Part shown: in pieces, positions 1-11,760 of the stretch | How the letters are laid out: every line of letters begins with the position of its first letter | How positions within the stretch are numbered: the first letter of the stretch is position 1 | Assembly: GCA_036877525.1 (NCBI GenBank) | Contig: JAZGTH010000074.1 | Span: 5,543,501-5,607,500 of the forward strand | Length of the DNA: 64,000 nucleotides | Source: Chromobotia macracanthus | Taxonomy: Eukaryota > Chordata > Actinopteri > Cypriniformes > Botiidae | Reading direction: 5' to 3' | Made by a program: the position numbers and the translations under genes | Notes under the pieces: model-generated | What the model was told of the DNA's origin: nothing | The model's database searches: none | The model's input: the letters and a program-made list of their open reading frames with translations, nothing else

Positions 1-141
1 TGCTGATGTTATATTGTTGGAAGTAGTGAACAATAACTGAATGTTATCGGTTTCCTGGGACAGGATTACACCAAACAAAAACACTGAATGGATAAATGAT
101 CTACATTACAATCAGCAAAGAATGACTAATTATACCAATAA

Positions 142-600
142 GGCTTTACAAGCATTGAGAAGCCCGAAATGGTTTTGGATTATTTACTTGCTGATAAGGG
201 AGGTGTCTGTATAATGATCAATGATACTTGCTGTACCTATATCCCCATGGAAACTGGCCCAGATGGAAATTTTACAATAGAGAGCTGTATAACAGTACTG
301 GCAAGGAATGGACCCTCTTAGGGACCAAAGTCATGGACATCAAGCTGTGATCGCTGCATGGTTACAAAAAAACTGGACATGGAAATATATATTTGAAGCA
401 TTTTGTTTACATTCTGTTCATTACATTACAATAATAGTATCGTTGTTTTGCCAAAACAAACAACTGACTACAAATCCCCCCCCAATGCTGGTAGACCTGT
501 TCTTTTAAGAGCAGGTAGAAGGGAAGAGTATGGATCCAAACTTTTCAAGGAATGTTTTGATAATGATTATGAAAGTTTACTTGCGTTTAATCAGTATATT
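142..600 (+). pseudogene. Retroviral env transmembrane-subunit remnant
   Basis: One frame is open from 142 to the stop at 319-321. It carries the C-X6-CC cysteine motif of retroviral transmembrane subunits (first Cys codon 208-210, Cys pair 229-234), preceded by the usual leucine-rich stretch of the immunosuppressive-domain region. Upstream, stops at 127 and 139 break this frame while the related heptad-rich peptide continues in another frame, so at least one frameshift has occurred. Past the stop, a hydrophobic stretch around 380-470 may be the old membrane anchor in shifted frames. The product cannot be functional. Confidence 0.7.
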
Positions 601-633
601 TAATCAACTTTTTTATATGATTAAAGGGGGGAA

Positions 634-925
634 TGTGGGGGCATAAGTAGTATTATAGATGTACTTTCTTTTCATGTTGTGTAACATATAATCACAGCTT
701 TATGCAAGACTTTATGAACTACCTCCTATGTTTCTGTTAAGAAATGATAAACAAGACATGGTGCACCCAGAAACTGGGAAGTACGCCAAATGCTTGAGCA
801 GGCAGAGAAATATATGAAGTTGTGATTTCTGTGTACTGCTCTTTCTAAGCTTCTAAGCTGTTTCTTTAATAAAAACCTCCTTATCTCCACCCTGGACTCC
901 TCGTCTCTTCATACATGATCTAACA
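634..925 (+). repeat. Retroviral 3' LTR
   Basis: It starts TGTGGGGG directly after the purine-rich tract AAAGGGGGGAA and ends CA at 924-925, giving about 292 bases. It contains a polyadenylation signal AATAAA at 868-873, as expected near the R/U5 boundary. The 3' limit was chosen from the TG...CA rule and could be off by a few bases. No 5' LTR is in the window for comparison. Confidence 0.65.
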
Positions 926-1434
926 GATGTGATTCCAGAAAGATGTCACCAGCTTTCAACAGATGTCCAAACACATTGACTAGTCTCTAAATATGAACTT
1001 ACCAGTCACACAGTACAGTTGTCATGTTTAGGCTGTAGTGATGCATTGATTTTATATGCAACTAATTGCCTTATTAAGCAACTAATTGTTTTTTACTGGT
1101 CTTTAAAGAACTCTTACACCTGCTGGATCTCACAGTACATATTATGTAGTATTTAGTATATATAGTACTAATATACATAATAAAACAAAATACACTATGC
1201 ACACAGGACAGCAAAACACACATAATTTGTGCAAGGGAGAGAGGTTTTCGTGTGATGAGTAGTAATCTTTCATAATAATGAAAAGGCTAAAATTAGGTTG
1301 AAAACATATGTATACACAAGGTCATGTGAAAGCAAACCATAATTCTTATTGCATTAGATAATATTATAGTTATAGTAATATATGATCTCTTCAGAGAAGA
1401 CTAAAGTAGAGAAAGAGAGAGAGTTAAATTATAA
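926..1434. other. Non-coding stretch, nothing recognised
   Basis: AT-rich sequence with no convincing ORF or structured repeat. It lies between the retroviral LTR and a DIRS fragment. Confidence 0.5.
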
Positions 1435-1860
1435 TCAGTAACCTGTTTGTTTAGCCGAGGGGGACCCAGTCCTGTTCCTGAAAAACCAGTGTCCTGCAGT
1501 TTCCATACAGAAAAAGAGATGCTCTGTTGCTCTGTCATCGGTTGTCAACACAACACATCTGGAAACCTGCTCTAAGGGCACCCCTGCTCGTAGAAATGTC
1601 AGGTTGGACCAGTGACTGAAGGTCCGGTGACATGAGGGGTTGATAGCCACTTGATGTGTCCCGAAGCGGCAGGCAAACTGGATCACACAGCCAAGGTGGA
1701 TCGTAGCCACAGATGTCTCCGCCATTGAGGAAAGTGAGGGCAGATGAGCCTGCAAACTGGGTGGGCACACTCCATGATTCTCATCATGTACCTCAGGAAA
1801 GAAAGGCACTGGAGCAGGGCGAAGCTTTGAGTTTTGAGGTGATTGGTGCTCCCAAGAGAT
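1435..1860 (-). mobile_element. DIRS-type retrotransposon fragment (RT/RNase H junction)
   Basis: The minus-strand translation contains a stretch resembling the end of a DIRS reverse transcriptase running into RNase H: an F-L-x-x-GVPL segment followed by a VVLTTD segment, the place where DIRS elements normally read TDAS. Only about 140 codons remain, and neither the catalytic YLDD box of RT nor the tyrosine recombinase is present. The call rests on remembered family resemblance and on two better copies of the same class in this window. Confidence 0.5.
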
Positions 1861-1875
1861 AACCACTAGTGTCAC

Positions 1876-2187
1876 TACATCGACAATTATTGCAACCCTG
1901 CAATAACTAAAATGTATTTCCTGAACTATTTATTTATCTCGAAAATAGCTAACTGAATTAAATGTGTTGATGGAATTCTAGTTGATTACCATCTGTATAT
2001 GGACAGTTGTGTGTGTGTTCTTTGATGGGCAGCTCTGCCATGTGCCATAGCTTGTTATGCTGTAACATATTTTTGGAGTCTGCTGTCAGACGATGTTGGA
2101 GAACTTTGTCTGAGGGCTTTTTGTCACTTACAGTCATTACAGTTGAGGCCATGGATTGACAGTTTACCAAGTTGGTTTAGGCAAGTT
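1876..2187. other. Non-coding stretch, nothing recognised
   Basis: No supported feature. A 70-codon minus-strand open frame here has no recognisable domain. Confidence 0.4.
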
Positions 2188-2335
2188 TCAGTTGGTAGAG
2201 CATTGTGTTAGCAGCGCAAAAGGTTGTGGGTTCGATCCCCAGGGAACACACGTACTGAAAAAACAAATAACTTAAATGTACTGTAAGTCGCTTTGGATAA
2301 AAGTGTCTGCCAAAAGCATAATTGTAAATGTAATG
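2188..2335 (+). repeat. tRNA-derived SINE
   Basis: The head resembles a tRNA gene: a TGGTAGAGCATTG A-box-like part and a GGTTCGATCCC B box (about 2230-2240). The tail is the teleost SINE 3' module, AAGTCGCTTTGGATAAAAG followed by GTCTGC and an A/T-rich repeat of the type TGTAAATGTAA. Head, tail and length of about 150 bases fit a nearly complete copy. Confidence 0.75.
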
Positions 2336-5132
2336 TATTGTTTGAGAGCTGCAGGTGAGGAGAATATGTTCAGCAAATAATTGCGTAAATTTTGTAATTT
2401 TAGGTGCTTGACGGCATTGCTTCCTTTACATAGCAACTCTTAAATACGAATAAGTGATGATAGCTTTATCATTATAAATATACTTATCCTTTAAATATCA
2501 GTGTTAGGATTGACTGAACTGCTCACCCGTAATTATAGCAACTGCTATAACTATGTTCATTTAGCACATTAGAAGTGAAGCTTATTTATTGATGCAGAAG
2601 GTGTTAATAGTACTATATGTTATGAGGATTAGACTGGTGTGGGTCCTGGAGCAGGGAGCAGTAATTAAATAACTGTTAGGGATATGAGACAATCCTAATT
2701 CACTCAGTGAATTATTATTTCGCTCTTATTATTCCCCCCCCACCCACCGATTTCATTAGGCTTTCTTTTCCCAGACTAAGCCTGGCAAATAAACACTGGT
2801 GCTAAATGATAATGATAAACCCACAGCCATTACTTCTAAACGCATTGTAAATAATGATTGTGAAGATAAAAGCTATAAAAGCAAGCAGAGTAAACCACAT
2901 CAGTGTTTCAATACCTGTTAGTAACAAAATGACCTCATATAGACGAGCCTCGTAAGTGTGGGTAGCTGCCCCAAGTGTGGGTAGCTGCAGCTTGGATTAA
3001 TGGGTGTGCAGAATGGTAGGGGCATGCCGAAAGTTCTTTACAATTGGTTCGTGCCAAAAAGTAGGGGCGCGCTGAATGGTCTTTACAATTGGTCACAAAA
3101 GCTGCCTGTTCCACATAACGTAGTTGTTAATAAGTTGGAAAAAAATGTTTTAAATGTGTCTATTACCATTGTATTGGGTACACTTGAAAAATATTATAGA
3201 ATGGTTAGAACTATGATTTACAGCTGTATGGATTTATTTCGATCTTTTGAACCAGAAGCATCACACCCCTATCTTGATAGCTCTGCTCTCAAATTCACAA
3301 ACACGCTATGCAACACAGGCACCTACCCCCTCATGAGTGTAGGATGATTGCAGAACCGCTGAGGAAAAAGGGAAAATGCTGAATGGTTTAGAACAGAACC
3401 ACCATACAGCAGCTGAGAACATTTGAACAAGAACTGTTCAACTGAAATTTTTAAACAAGGAACTATTGAACTTTGTAAAATACCTGTACACTTGATTGTA
3501 TCTGCCATCTCTTAGACCACTCTTGCAGAGTGAATAATAAAAAAACCTGTTTCAGCTTTGGATGCAAAATCTGAATAAGGTTGTTAAAAACACACAAGAT
3601 ACTTACATTTATTTAACAAATCATCAAAATGTCTTGATGACTTGCACAAATCATCCAGTGTGACTTGCTCCATGATGGATATAGAATGCAGTCTTTTGCA
3701 GAAGCATCAATCTGTCACAAATAATAGTACAAACTACAGTAAAATGAAGCACAGTTTATTTTGCTCTGTGATATCTTGGCATGCTTTAGGAGAATGCTTA
3801 CTACATCATCTATGTGACATTAAATTTAATATAATAATACATCAAAACAGTCAAACATGACCAGACCAACTGATCATATGTGTGGTATATCTGAAAAAAA
3901 ACATATTTGTTACAAAATGTTTAAAGTAACAATAATAATAATGTGTTCATATTATTGCTAGTGAAAACTCAAACTTTAATTTTTAAAATTAAATAAAAAA
4001 GCCTCTACATCCACCTGCCCATCAAAGTTTGCTCGGGGTTCCTCAATTTCATTTACTAAAGAAAATAAAATTACAGATAATAAATCTGTATTATAAATAA
4101 GTATACTATTGCAGACTTGTTGAGTACCACTGTTTAAAAACATTACAAAAAGAAAGTAAAATTCCTGAACTCAAAACTTAAATTGATCATTCCTTTTTTA
4201 TAAATTATATGAACAATTCTGAAGCCAACTCTGAAGGCTTCGACGCAAATGGAGTCATTGCTCCGTCTCACTGTAACATGTCTGTTAACAACAATTAAAT
4301 AATTACTAAAGCTGCAAGATATAAAGCAAGAAAAATAAATGATCGTATTTTAACAAGATATCGTAATATACATATCTATAATATTTTTTTAAAACACACT
4401 GATGACAGTGGGGACAATTGAACCTTTGTTCTTGCTTTCCTCTAACATATTTCAAGCTGCTTTTAGCTGTCTCAATGCACTAAGCGACAATAGGCACTGT
4501 GTGGTTCACCTGCAGAGCTTTCTTAATGCACTATATGTGAAAAATGTAGCGCGTGTAGCGTGACTTAAAACTTAAAAAAGCAACTGCAAAATAATGTTTT
4601 TTCCAATAAGAAGCTATTTTTCCCCAGCATTGTGGTGTGACAAGACACTACTTTGTCACATTTTAATGGGTATTAGTTCAACGGCATGAATAAGCTGCTG
4701 ATAAGCAAACAGACAACATCAAAGAGAAAGCACAATGTCCGATGAGTGCTCAGAGGGATGGAACACCTAATATCAAGCACTTTAACAATATTTGAAATCA
4801 GGGACAGATTCATTTTGCAGTTCAGTACATTCTTAGGGTTTGTTTATTCAAAAACAAATCACTGATTTGTTTGAGGCTTTACTATTGATGCCACATGTCC
4901 CTGTTTTTTGATGTAGTGAGAAATGTTTAGTTAATGTTTAAATGTTTTAGATGGTGTTATAAACCAGGGTGGTTTGTGGTGTTATCCGTGTAGATTTGTA
5001 AATTGAGACAGAATGGCATTGTGCATAGAGGGAGTGAGGATTGTCCTGTTATGGGACATGTTAAGCAATTTTCTTAATGCAATAGTTTATTACTATCTGT
5101 TGTTACCAAATTTGATAAATGTGATGAAGTAT
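2336..5132. other. Non-coding stretch with one small tandem duplication
   Basis: No gene is supported. At about 3016-3048 and 3062-3093 two related segments, each ending TCTTTACAATTGGT, form an imperfect tandem duplication with a 46-base period. Just before it, AAGTGTGGGTAGCTGC occurs twice (2954-2987). A 115-codon open frame covering this duplication shows no known domain and is probably chance or a decayed repeat. Confidence 0.4.
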
Positions 5133-5134
5133 TA

Positions 5135-6676
5135 CAACCCCAAATCAGAAAAAGTTGGGACAGTATGGAAAACAAATAAAAGTAGTGATTTCTAAATTTA
5201 CTTCGACTTGTATTTCATGGCAGACAATACAACAGTACATTAAATAATGCGTTCATGATTTTTATTGTTTTTTCTTCAAAAAAAAAAAAATTCCTATTTC
5301 AAAAAAAGTTGGAACAGTAAAGCATTTACCACTTTGTAATGTTGCCATTCCTTTTCACAACATTTAAAAGAAGTTTAGGGACTGAATACACCAAGTGAAG
5401 AAGTGTTTCAGGTGTAATTTTGTCCCATTCTTGCTGCAAACAAGTCTTAAGGTGGGCAACAGTACGGGGTCTTCGTTGTCGCATTTTGCGCTTCAAAATG
5501 CGCCACACATTCTCTATTGGAGACAGGTTGGACTGCAGGCAGGCCAGTCAAGTACCTGTATCCTCTTCCTCCGCAGCCAGGACTCTGTAATGTGTGCAGA
5601 ATGTGGTTTTGCATTATCTTGTTGAAATATGTATGGACGTCTCTGAAAAAGATGTCTTCTTAAAGGCAGCATATTGTGCTCCAAAATCTCTATGTACTTT
5701 TCAGCATTAATGGTGCCATCACAGAAGTGCAAGTTACCTTTACCAAGGGCACTGACACAACCCCATACCATGACAGACCCTGGCTTTTGGACTTGTTGCT
5801 GGTAACAGTCTGGATGATCCTTTTCTTCTTTGGTCCGGAGTACACAGCGTCCATTTCTCCCAAAATAATACCTGAAATACTGATTCATCTGACCACAGTA
5901 CACGTTTCCACTGTGTGATGGTCCATCCCAGATTCCTCCGAGCCCAGAGAAGTCGTCTTCTGGACACTGTTAACATAGGGCTTCCTTTTGGCACAGTGCA
6001 GTTTTAACTGGCATTTGTGGATGTAACTACGTATTGTGGTACTTGACAAAGATTTGCCAAAGTAGTCCTGAGCCCTTGTGGTGATATTGCTTATAGATGA
6101 ATGACGGTTCTTGATGCAGTGCCGCCTGAGGGATTGGAGAGCACGGTTGTTCAGCTTAGGCTTGCGCCCTTGTCCTTTACGCACTGAAATTCCTCCACGT
6201 TCCTTGAATCTTTTAATTATGTTATGCACTGTTGAAGGAGAAATAAGCAAATGTCTTCCTATCTTTCTTTGAGGATTTTAAACGCTTCAATAATTTTCTC
6301 ACGTATTTGTTGCCAAACTGGTGATCCTCAGCCCATCTTTGCTCCTAAAGGACTAGACCTTTCTTGGATGCTGCTTTTGTACCAAATCATAATTACAATC
6401 ACCTGTTGACATCATCTGTTTCAAATCACATCATTATTTAACCAATTTACCTGATTACTAGCCCTAAATTGCTCCTGTTTTTTGAAATGTGTTGCAAGAA
6501 CCAAAATAGGAATTTTGTTTTTTTGAAGAAAAAACAATAAAAATCATGAGGAACACATTAAATAATGTGCTGTTGTATTGTCTGCAATGAAATACAAGTC
6601 AAAGTAAATTTAGAAATCACAATTTTTTTTTATTTGTGTTTTCCATACTGTCCCAACTTTTTCTGATTTGGGGTTG
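5135..6676 (-). mobile_element. Tc1/mariner-type DNA transposon, complete but inactive
   Basis: The element is bounded by TA dinucleotides (5133-5134 and 6677-6678), the target duplication of Tc1/mariner. It has matching ends: CAACCCCAAATCAGAAAAAG on the left and its reverse complement on the right. The inverted repeats are long, about 170-190 bases, since homology continues through TTCCTATTT (about 5291) and AAATAGGAA (about 6505). The 1542-base length fits a full Tc1 element. The transposase is on the minus strand and is frameshifted. Confidence 0.9.
5326..6250 (-). pseudogene. Tc1-like transposase, frameshifted
   Basis: Reading on the minus strand, 6250-5885 carries the paired-like helix-turn-helix region (STVHNIIKRFKERGG). 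The region 5994-5740 carries the first catalytic Asp in VLWSDES. The region 5903-5514 carries the second Asp in FQQDNAKPH. About 5508-5326 carries the C-terminus, with the catalytic Glu in the PIENVWR segment near 5515. The DD34E triad is thus still readable but spread over several frames, so at least three indels separate it from a working enzyme. Confidence 0.88.
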
Positions 6677-6678
6677 TA

Positions 6679-8624
6679 GGTTTCAGTGTGTGTGTGGATT
6701 TTTTAATCAATCTATGGACAGTGAGATGAATCACTCTGCACCACAGATGTGTTTGAGTACAATCACTAACTGCAAAATGAGCAGAGCTCAACAATAAGAA
6801 TGAGAAATTCTTACTGATATATGGCATAAGATAATAAGATAAGTCTTGATTAATATTTATGTAGAAAAGTCTAAAAAAATTTAGTGAAGTTTTTGCTTAA
6901 AACAAGAAAGAAAACAAAGTTTTTAAAGTTTTTAGTTTAGATATTTAAATGGAGAACAGGACAAAAACTTGAAAAGCCTGAAAAGCATGCAGATGTTGAG
7001 CTCTGATAAAAGCATTGATTTTTGATGTTCCTGTGTAGTCAGTGCAATTCTGTTAGCTTTCATATCGCCTTTAAGTTACCAGGGCAGTAGCAATGCTGTA
7101 AGCTGTTTATAGCTCCTTAAAAGACTGGATAGCTTTATACCTCTACAGTAAATGGGTGGGGCTTTCTGCCAGAAAAATGGCCCTGTAACCAGAGATCAAG
7201 GGCAGATGCGGTGCCAGCAGGTTCCATGCATAGCAACGGCAAACAAACGCTGGTAAGGAGCTGAATGTCCCTCCGGATTTGCCAGTCGTCTGGGTCATTC
7301 ACTCTTTGTGTGAGGCTTAAATCATAAATTTGTAGCTGCCTGGGTACATAGTCTCTCTCTCTCTGTCTCTTGCTACCCAGTGGCATGTGTGTTGTCACAC
7401 CCTGCTGAGAACTCACTTCTGCAAACTGCAAACCACAACTTTTGCTTCTCTATCACAAGTGCTTTTTTGCAAGTTTGCAAAAAGTTGCAAGTTACTTGCT
7501 GAGTTATTTGTGGATGACAAGTTTAAATTCTAAGCTAACTGCTGTAAGAATAAGCCACAAACTCTTCACCACCCTCACCACATTTTTGGACCCCATAGCT
7601 CAAATTATAAATGGTAATTTGCTGGTTTGTCAGTAATGTGATGGACAGGAGGGGTGGCAAGGTGGGGGCTTGTTCAGTTCCTGATTTGGGTCATGCAGAC
7701 CCAAATTAAAAATGGCTCTGACATTAAAGGAATGTTTGTGTAAACATTTGGTCCTGTGAGTTTAATAGAAAGTCAGTTTTGGAATAGGTTACTAATGGAC
7801 TCCATATTTAACACTTTGGAACAAAGTCAGTGCACCGGAAATGAATAGATGAGTTGACAAAATAAATTAAGACAAAGATTATAAAACTGTTTAAAATTGA
7901 TAAGTGTTTTAAAGCATTTGTTAATATGTTCCAGTGTCCCTAAGTCACATCCAATGTTGTGTGTTTTTCAAATCATTTGTTTTAAACGATTCATTTGGTC
8001 TGCTAGATGGCTAAGTAGTGCCGGGGCGTGTCAGTGTGGCATTGAACATGTGACAGGCTTTGGAAGATTATGTTTATACAGTTTATAAAGGAAAAAGAAA
8101 AATGGAATATGAATTCTTTGTGTTAATGATTTTCCAGTTTCTCACTTTAAAGGTATGACTGAGATTGCTTTGAAATGGGATCTCTGTTAATTTCTGTGCG
8201 TGTACTATGGGTATATTATATTACCAGGTCTGTTGTGTGGAAGTCAGATTGAATTGCGTGTTAGTTGCTTAGCAGTGTTTTAAAGCATTGTTTCTTAGTT
8301 TGCTTCACTAAATTGGATTCTCGGTCAGCAGATTTTATTATAGTAAATATGTTGTCATTGTCAGCATATTTTTACGTATTTTAGCAAAGTTTAATTTTAT
8401 TTCACTCGATTTACACATTTAAGACCAAAATTATTTATATTATTATTTATATTGTTATATAATGTTATCTGGGTGGGAATTTACTGTACCATTTTGTTAT
8501 TTGTAAACTATTTAGAACAACTTGTCCATATAGCACATCTAGAGATGTAGTTGTCAGGATGCTGGTCTGATCAGCAAAAAAAGACCTAACATAATCTTTT
8601 ACTTGCAAGACTCTAAAGAAATCA
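6679..8624. other. Non-coding stretch, nothing recognised
   Basis: No exon, RNA gene or clear repeat is seen. A 98-codon minus-strand frame at 7135-7431 includes low-complexity Arg/Glu codons from a short TCTC run and has no recognisable domain. Confidence 0.4.
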
Positions 8625-10637
8625 GATTTAATAAGACCAAAGTGACACTACCTGCTCAAAGGAAGCAAATACATTGTTAATAAATAAATCACTGAAGCAT
8701 TTTGTCCCTTTGTCAGACCAGCTCTTAAATGACCCACCCTGCATTGACGGCAAAAAAATATGATTATGGGTAACAGGACTAAAAAGAGAAGAGTGTTTGA
8801 AACCAAATGATTTCCTAAATTGGGTCCAAATCCAAAGTGATACAGACACCAAGATAAGTGAATTTATTTTTAACTATCTTCAATGGTATTGTTCAAGTAC
8901 TGTAAATGCATGTCTACTTTATTGATCAGAAAGTATTCACTCTCATGCAGATTAAGCTTGTAACCGGAGAACTGAACAAAATTCTCAAGTAAGGATAAAG
9001 CTGCAGGTAAAGTAATCTGTGTGTTAGAAATAAAAAGCAATAGATCATCCGCATATAGAGTTACTTTATGCACGGCCTCACCACATGTAATTCCAGTAAT
9101 CTGTTGACATTCATAAAGCAATTGCTAAAGGCTCAATATGATGTTGAGAATATACCACATTAAGTAAACGGCGAATATTAAAAAAAGACTGACGATTATG
9201 ATCCCTGTTTGGTCAGGAGAAATGATAGTGGGGAGAACATCTTTAAAGCCTTGAGGCAAGCACCTTCGCTAAAATCTTCTTTACATCTTTGAACATTTTT
9301 ACAATTAAGCAAAGAAATGGGCCTATATAAAGCACAATCCAAAGGGTCCCTATCCTTTTTAAGCAATAAAGAGATACATGCTTGATTTAAAGTTGGTGGA
9401 AGAATACCAGACTTAAAAGACTCAGTCATCAGAAAAGGAGCAAGCTGTGCAGAAATTTTTTAATAAAAATCTGACGGAAAACCGTCGGGTCCTGGGGATT
9501 TTCCAGATTGAAGGGAAACAATGGCAGCTATTACCTCCTCCTGTGAAATTGGTTCTTCTAATAGGTACTGGGCATCAGAAGATAAGATGGGGACATTTAA
9601 TCGACCAAGAAAAAGTTCAGTATCCTCCTGCAGAAAAGAGTCAGCAGTATCCAAGTGGAGTAAAAGTCTCTAAACTTTTCATTAATAATATTTTGATCAG
9701 TTGTGATCTCCCCATTATCTAAACGAAGACCACTTATAATTTGTTTTGCCTGGAACTCGCACAACTGATTAGCCAATATTTTCCCAGATTTCTCCCCACT
9801 TTCATACAAAACACTGGTTCTCCTCAAAAGGCCCTCTATATCATTGGTCGAAAGTAAATCAAGCTCAAAATAATTTGGCCTCTTATATATGCCTTAAGAG
9901 CCTCCCACACTGCTAAGTCTGAAACATCCGGTGATTTACTGATGTTTAGAAAAAAGAAATCTGGTAAGCAATGAAGGAAATAAAGTTCATCCGCCAAAAG
10001 TGAAGTATTAAAACACCAGTTCCTATTTAATTAAGGCGAATTAAGGCGTTATCCAAAATGAAATAATCAATCCAAGAATAAGAGCTATAAAAAGGATGCT
10101 TGAAAAAAAGGGAGTATTCTCTTTTTTGGGGATTCAAAAACCGCCATGCATCTGTTAGGCCATATTCAGAAAAAAAAAGTTTTTAGGTAAATAGAGGATT
10201 TACTTGGGGTGCATGGCTTGAACGGTCCATCACTGGATCCAGACAGCAGTTAAAGTCTCCTCCAAATATAAAAGAATGAGAATTTAGGTCAGGAAGATAG
10301 GAAGAGAGAACATGTTTTTAAAAATAAAACATCATTGAAATTAGGGGCATAAAAAATTTGCTAAAATTATATTCTTATTGCATAAAGTGCCTGAAACAAT
10401 TATATAACGTCCATTCTTATGTGATATAATAACGTTTGGTCCAAAGGGTACATTCTTATCAATTAAAATAGCTACACCTCTTGCCTTAGCCTGAAACGAA
10501 GAGTGAAAAGTTTAAATTTAAAATTTATGCTTTAAGCTGTCGAAGATGAGCAAGAACTCTTCTTCGAAGAACTTCTCTTCACTAAATGGTTTAAAAGCCC
10601 TTAACATTACAACTTATAAATCTCAACTCTCTACCCA
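8625..10637 (-). pseudogene. LINE ORF2 remnant (endonuclease + reverse transcriptase)
   Basis: The endonuclease start is recognisable near 10637-10610 (LRFISCNVKG). Its central FGGDFNCCLDPVMDRSS block is near 10265-10215. The RT follows with SGKSPGPDGFPSDFY (about 9505-9460), a YRPISLLN block (about 9320) and the catalytic LYADDLLLFI box (about 9060-9030). A C-terminal piece continues to about 8628. The order matches APE-type LINE ORF2 proteins. Frameshifts divide it into at least six pieces. Confidence 0.82.
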
Positions 10638-10639
10638 TT

Positions 10640-11162
10640 GAAAAAGAAATCAGAGGATAGTGAATGAAAATTGGGAATATTAAAAAAGCGAAAAAGAAAC
10701 CAAGCAAGAAGAACCCCAAACATAGAAAATAGCAAGCCAGCATAATGCCACCCTATAGAAATATCCGACCCTCTCACCAAATCAACCCAACCTCCAGAAC
10801 ACATCACAATAACAACAAAACTACCTAAAATAGCAATTGAGTATTTAACACACTTCCTTATTTCCCTTACCTTACATAATCTTAGTCCCCTAAAACAAAA
10901 TGCTCTCAATATGAAACATAATCAACACATCAGGTAGTAGGCTTAACAAATTAATAGACCCATGGCCAAACCATCCATAACACAATATAAGCATTTTACC
11001 AGTAAGATAATCAAGGAAACCAAAAAAGAATCTTACCAGGAAAAAACAAGAAATGTAATTAAAAATAGTAAATTGTAAAATCGAAAGAAAAGACATGTAA
11101 TAAGGTACATTACTCAACACGAAGAAGGTCAAACGCAACAGCACCAAGTCAATAGGAATCAA
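10640..11162 (-). other. LINE inter-ORF spacer with two hydrophobic open frames
   Basis: Between the LINE ORF1 tail and the ORF2 start, two minus-strand open frames (11162-10890, 90 codons; 10909-10631, 92 codons) overlap by 20 bases. Both translate to strongly hydrophobic, Phe/Leu-rich peptides. The AT-rich, T-biased strand alone can produce this composition. I do not recognise either peptide and treat them as chance frames in the spacer. Confidence 0.3.
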
Positions 11163-11286
11163 CAGGAATCAAGGCCACCACATGGCATTAACAGTATGTA
11201 AAGGAAAATATACATCTTGTGTAACTCCACCGGTCAAGTCTACCAAGCGGCCATCATTACCAAGCGGCCATCATTACGATAAACTG

Positions 11287-11487
11287 TTAAGAAAGTCTTG
11301 GCTTTTGTTCATCTTCCTTGGTCGTAATCCTCAATTTTGCGGGTAAGAGAAGTGATGGTTTAAATCCCAGATTGTAAAGCTCTGCCATTACCCCACGATA
11401 TTGAGTGTGCTGCTTCAGGACTTCTGGACTGTAATCAGCGCAAATGTTAATCGGTTTGCTACGATACTGCAACGATGCTAGTTTAGT
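11287..11487 (-). pseudogene. LINE ORF1 C-terminal fragment
   Basis: About 65 codons carry the signature of the L1 ORF1 C-terminal domain: INICADYSPEVLKQ, a short basic/aromatic helix, then LGFKPSLLLPAKLRITT. The stop is at the low-coordinate end. Upstream of about 11487 the resemblance stops abruptly and the frame runs into unrelated repeat sequence, so the ORF1 N-terminus is missing. Confidence 0.7.
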
Positions 11488-11760
11488 TTTTGTTTTGTTT
11501 ATTCCCCTCTCTTTATTTTGCTTCCCAGTTCCCTTCACTGCCCTGGCTGTTGGAGTCCTTGACCCCCTGAGATCCCAATTGCTGCTCTGCCCCACCGACT
11601 TCCTGACCCTTCCTGTTTCCATCATCCTGCTGACTTCCCTTTGGACAGTGACCTTTATGGTTTTCCCCCCTGAGATTCTGTTTTGTGTTTTTTGAGACTC
11701 AAACCATTTATCCCTGTAATTGATTCCTCCTCTTTTACTAGCCCTGACAGTAGTGTTATG
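11488..11760. repeat. Unclassified dispersed-repeat-like segment
   Basis: A pyrimidine-rich block ending CCTGACAG. Its look resembles common fish interspersed repeats, but no ends or coding motif can be defined. It abuts the truncated end of the LINE. Confidence 0.25.

Larger units (their letters stand above)
1..925 (+). mobile_element. Endogenous retrovirus, 3' end (env remnant plus LTR)
   Basis: This is the 3' portion of a retroviral provirus whose 5' part lies outside the window. Reading left to right it has a decayed env transmembrane region, a polypurine tract (623-633) and a short LTR beginning TG and ending CA. The order env, polypurine tract, LTR fixes the + orientation. The copy is old: env is broken by stops and frame changes. 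Assignment to a gamma- or epsilon-like group rests only on the env cysteine motif, so the genus is not settled. Confidence 0.75.
8625..11487 (-). mobile_element. Tx1/L1-like non-LTR retrotransposon (LINE), decayed
   Basis: On the minus strand the order is an ORF1 C-terminal segment (about 11487-11287), a spacer of about 650 bases, then ORF2 with apurinic endonuclease and reverse transcriptase (about 10637-8625). ORF1 shows the L1 transposase_22-type C-terminus (ending LLLPAKLRITT). This places the element in the L1/Tx1 group rather than RTE or CR1. It is 5'-truncated in ORF1, has many stops and frame changes, and has a deletion near 8850-8870. It lies antisense to cobl. Confidence 0.82.

Noticed and set aside
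2188..2260. tRNA gene
   Set aside because: A- and B-box-like parts are present, but the cloverleaf is poor and the SINE tail follows, so this is a tRNA-derived SINE.
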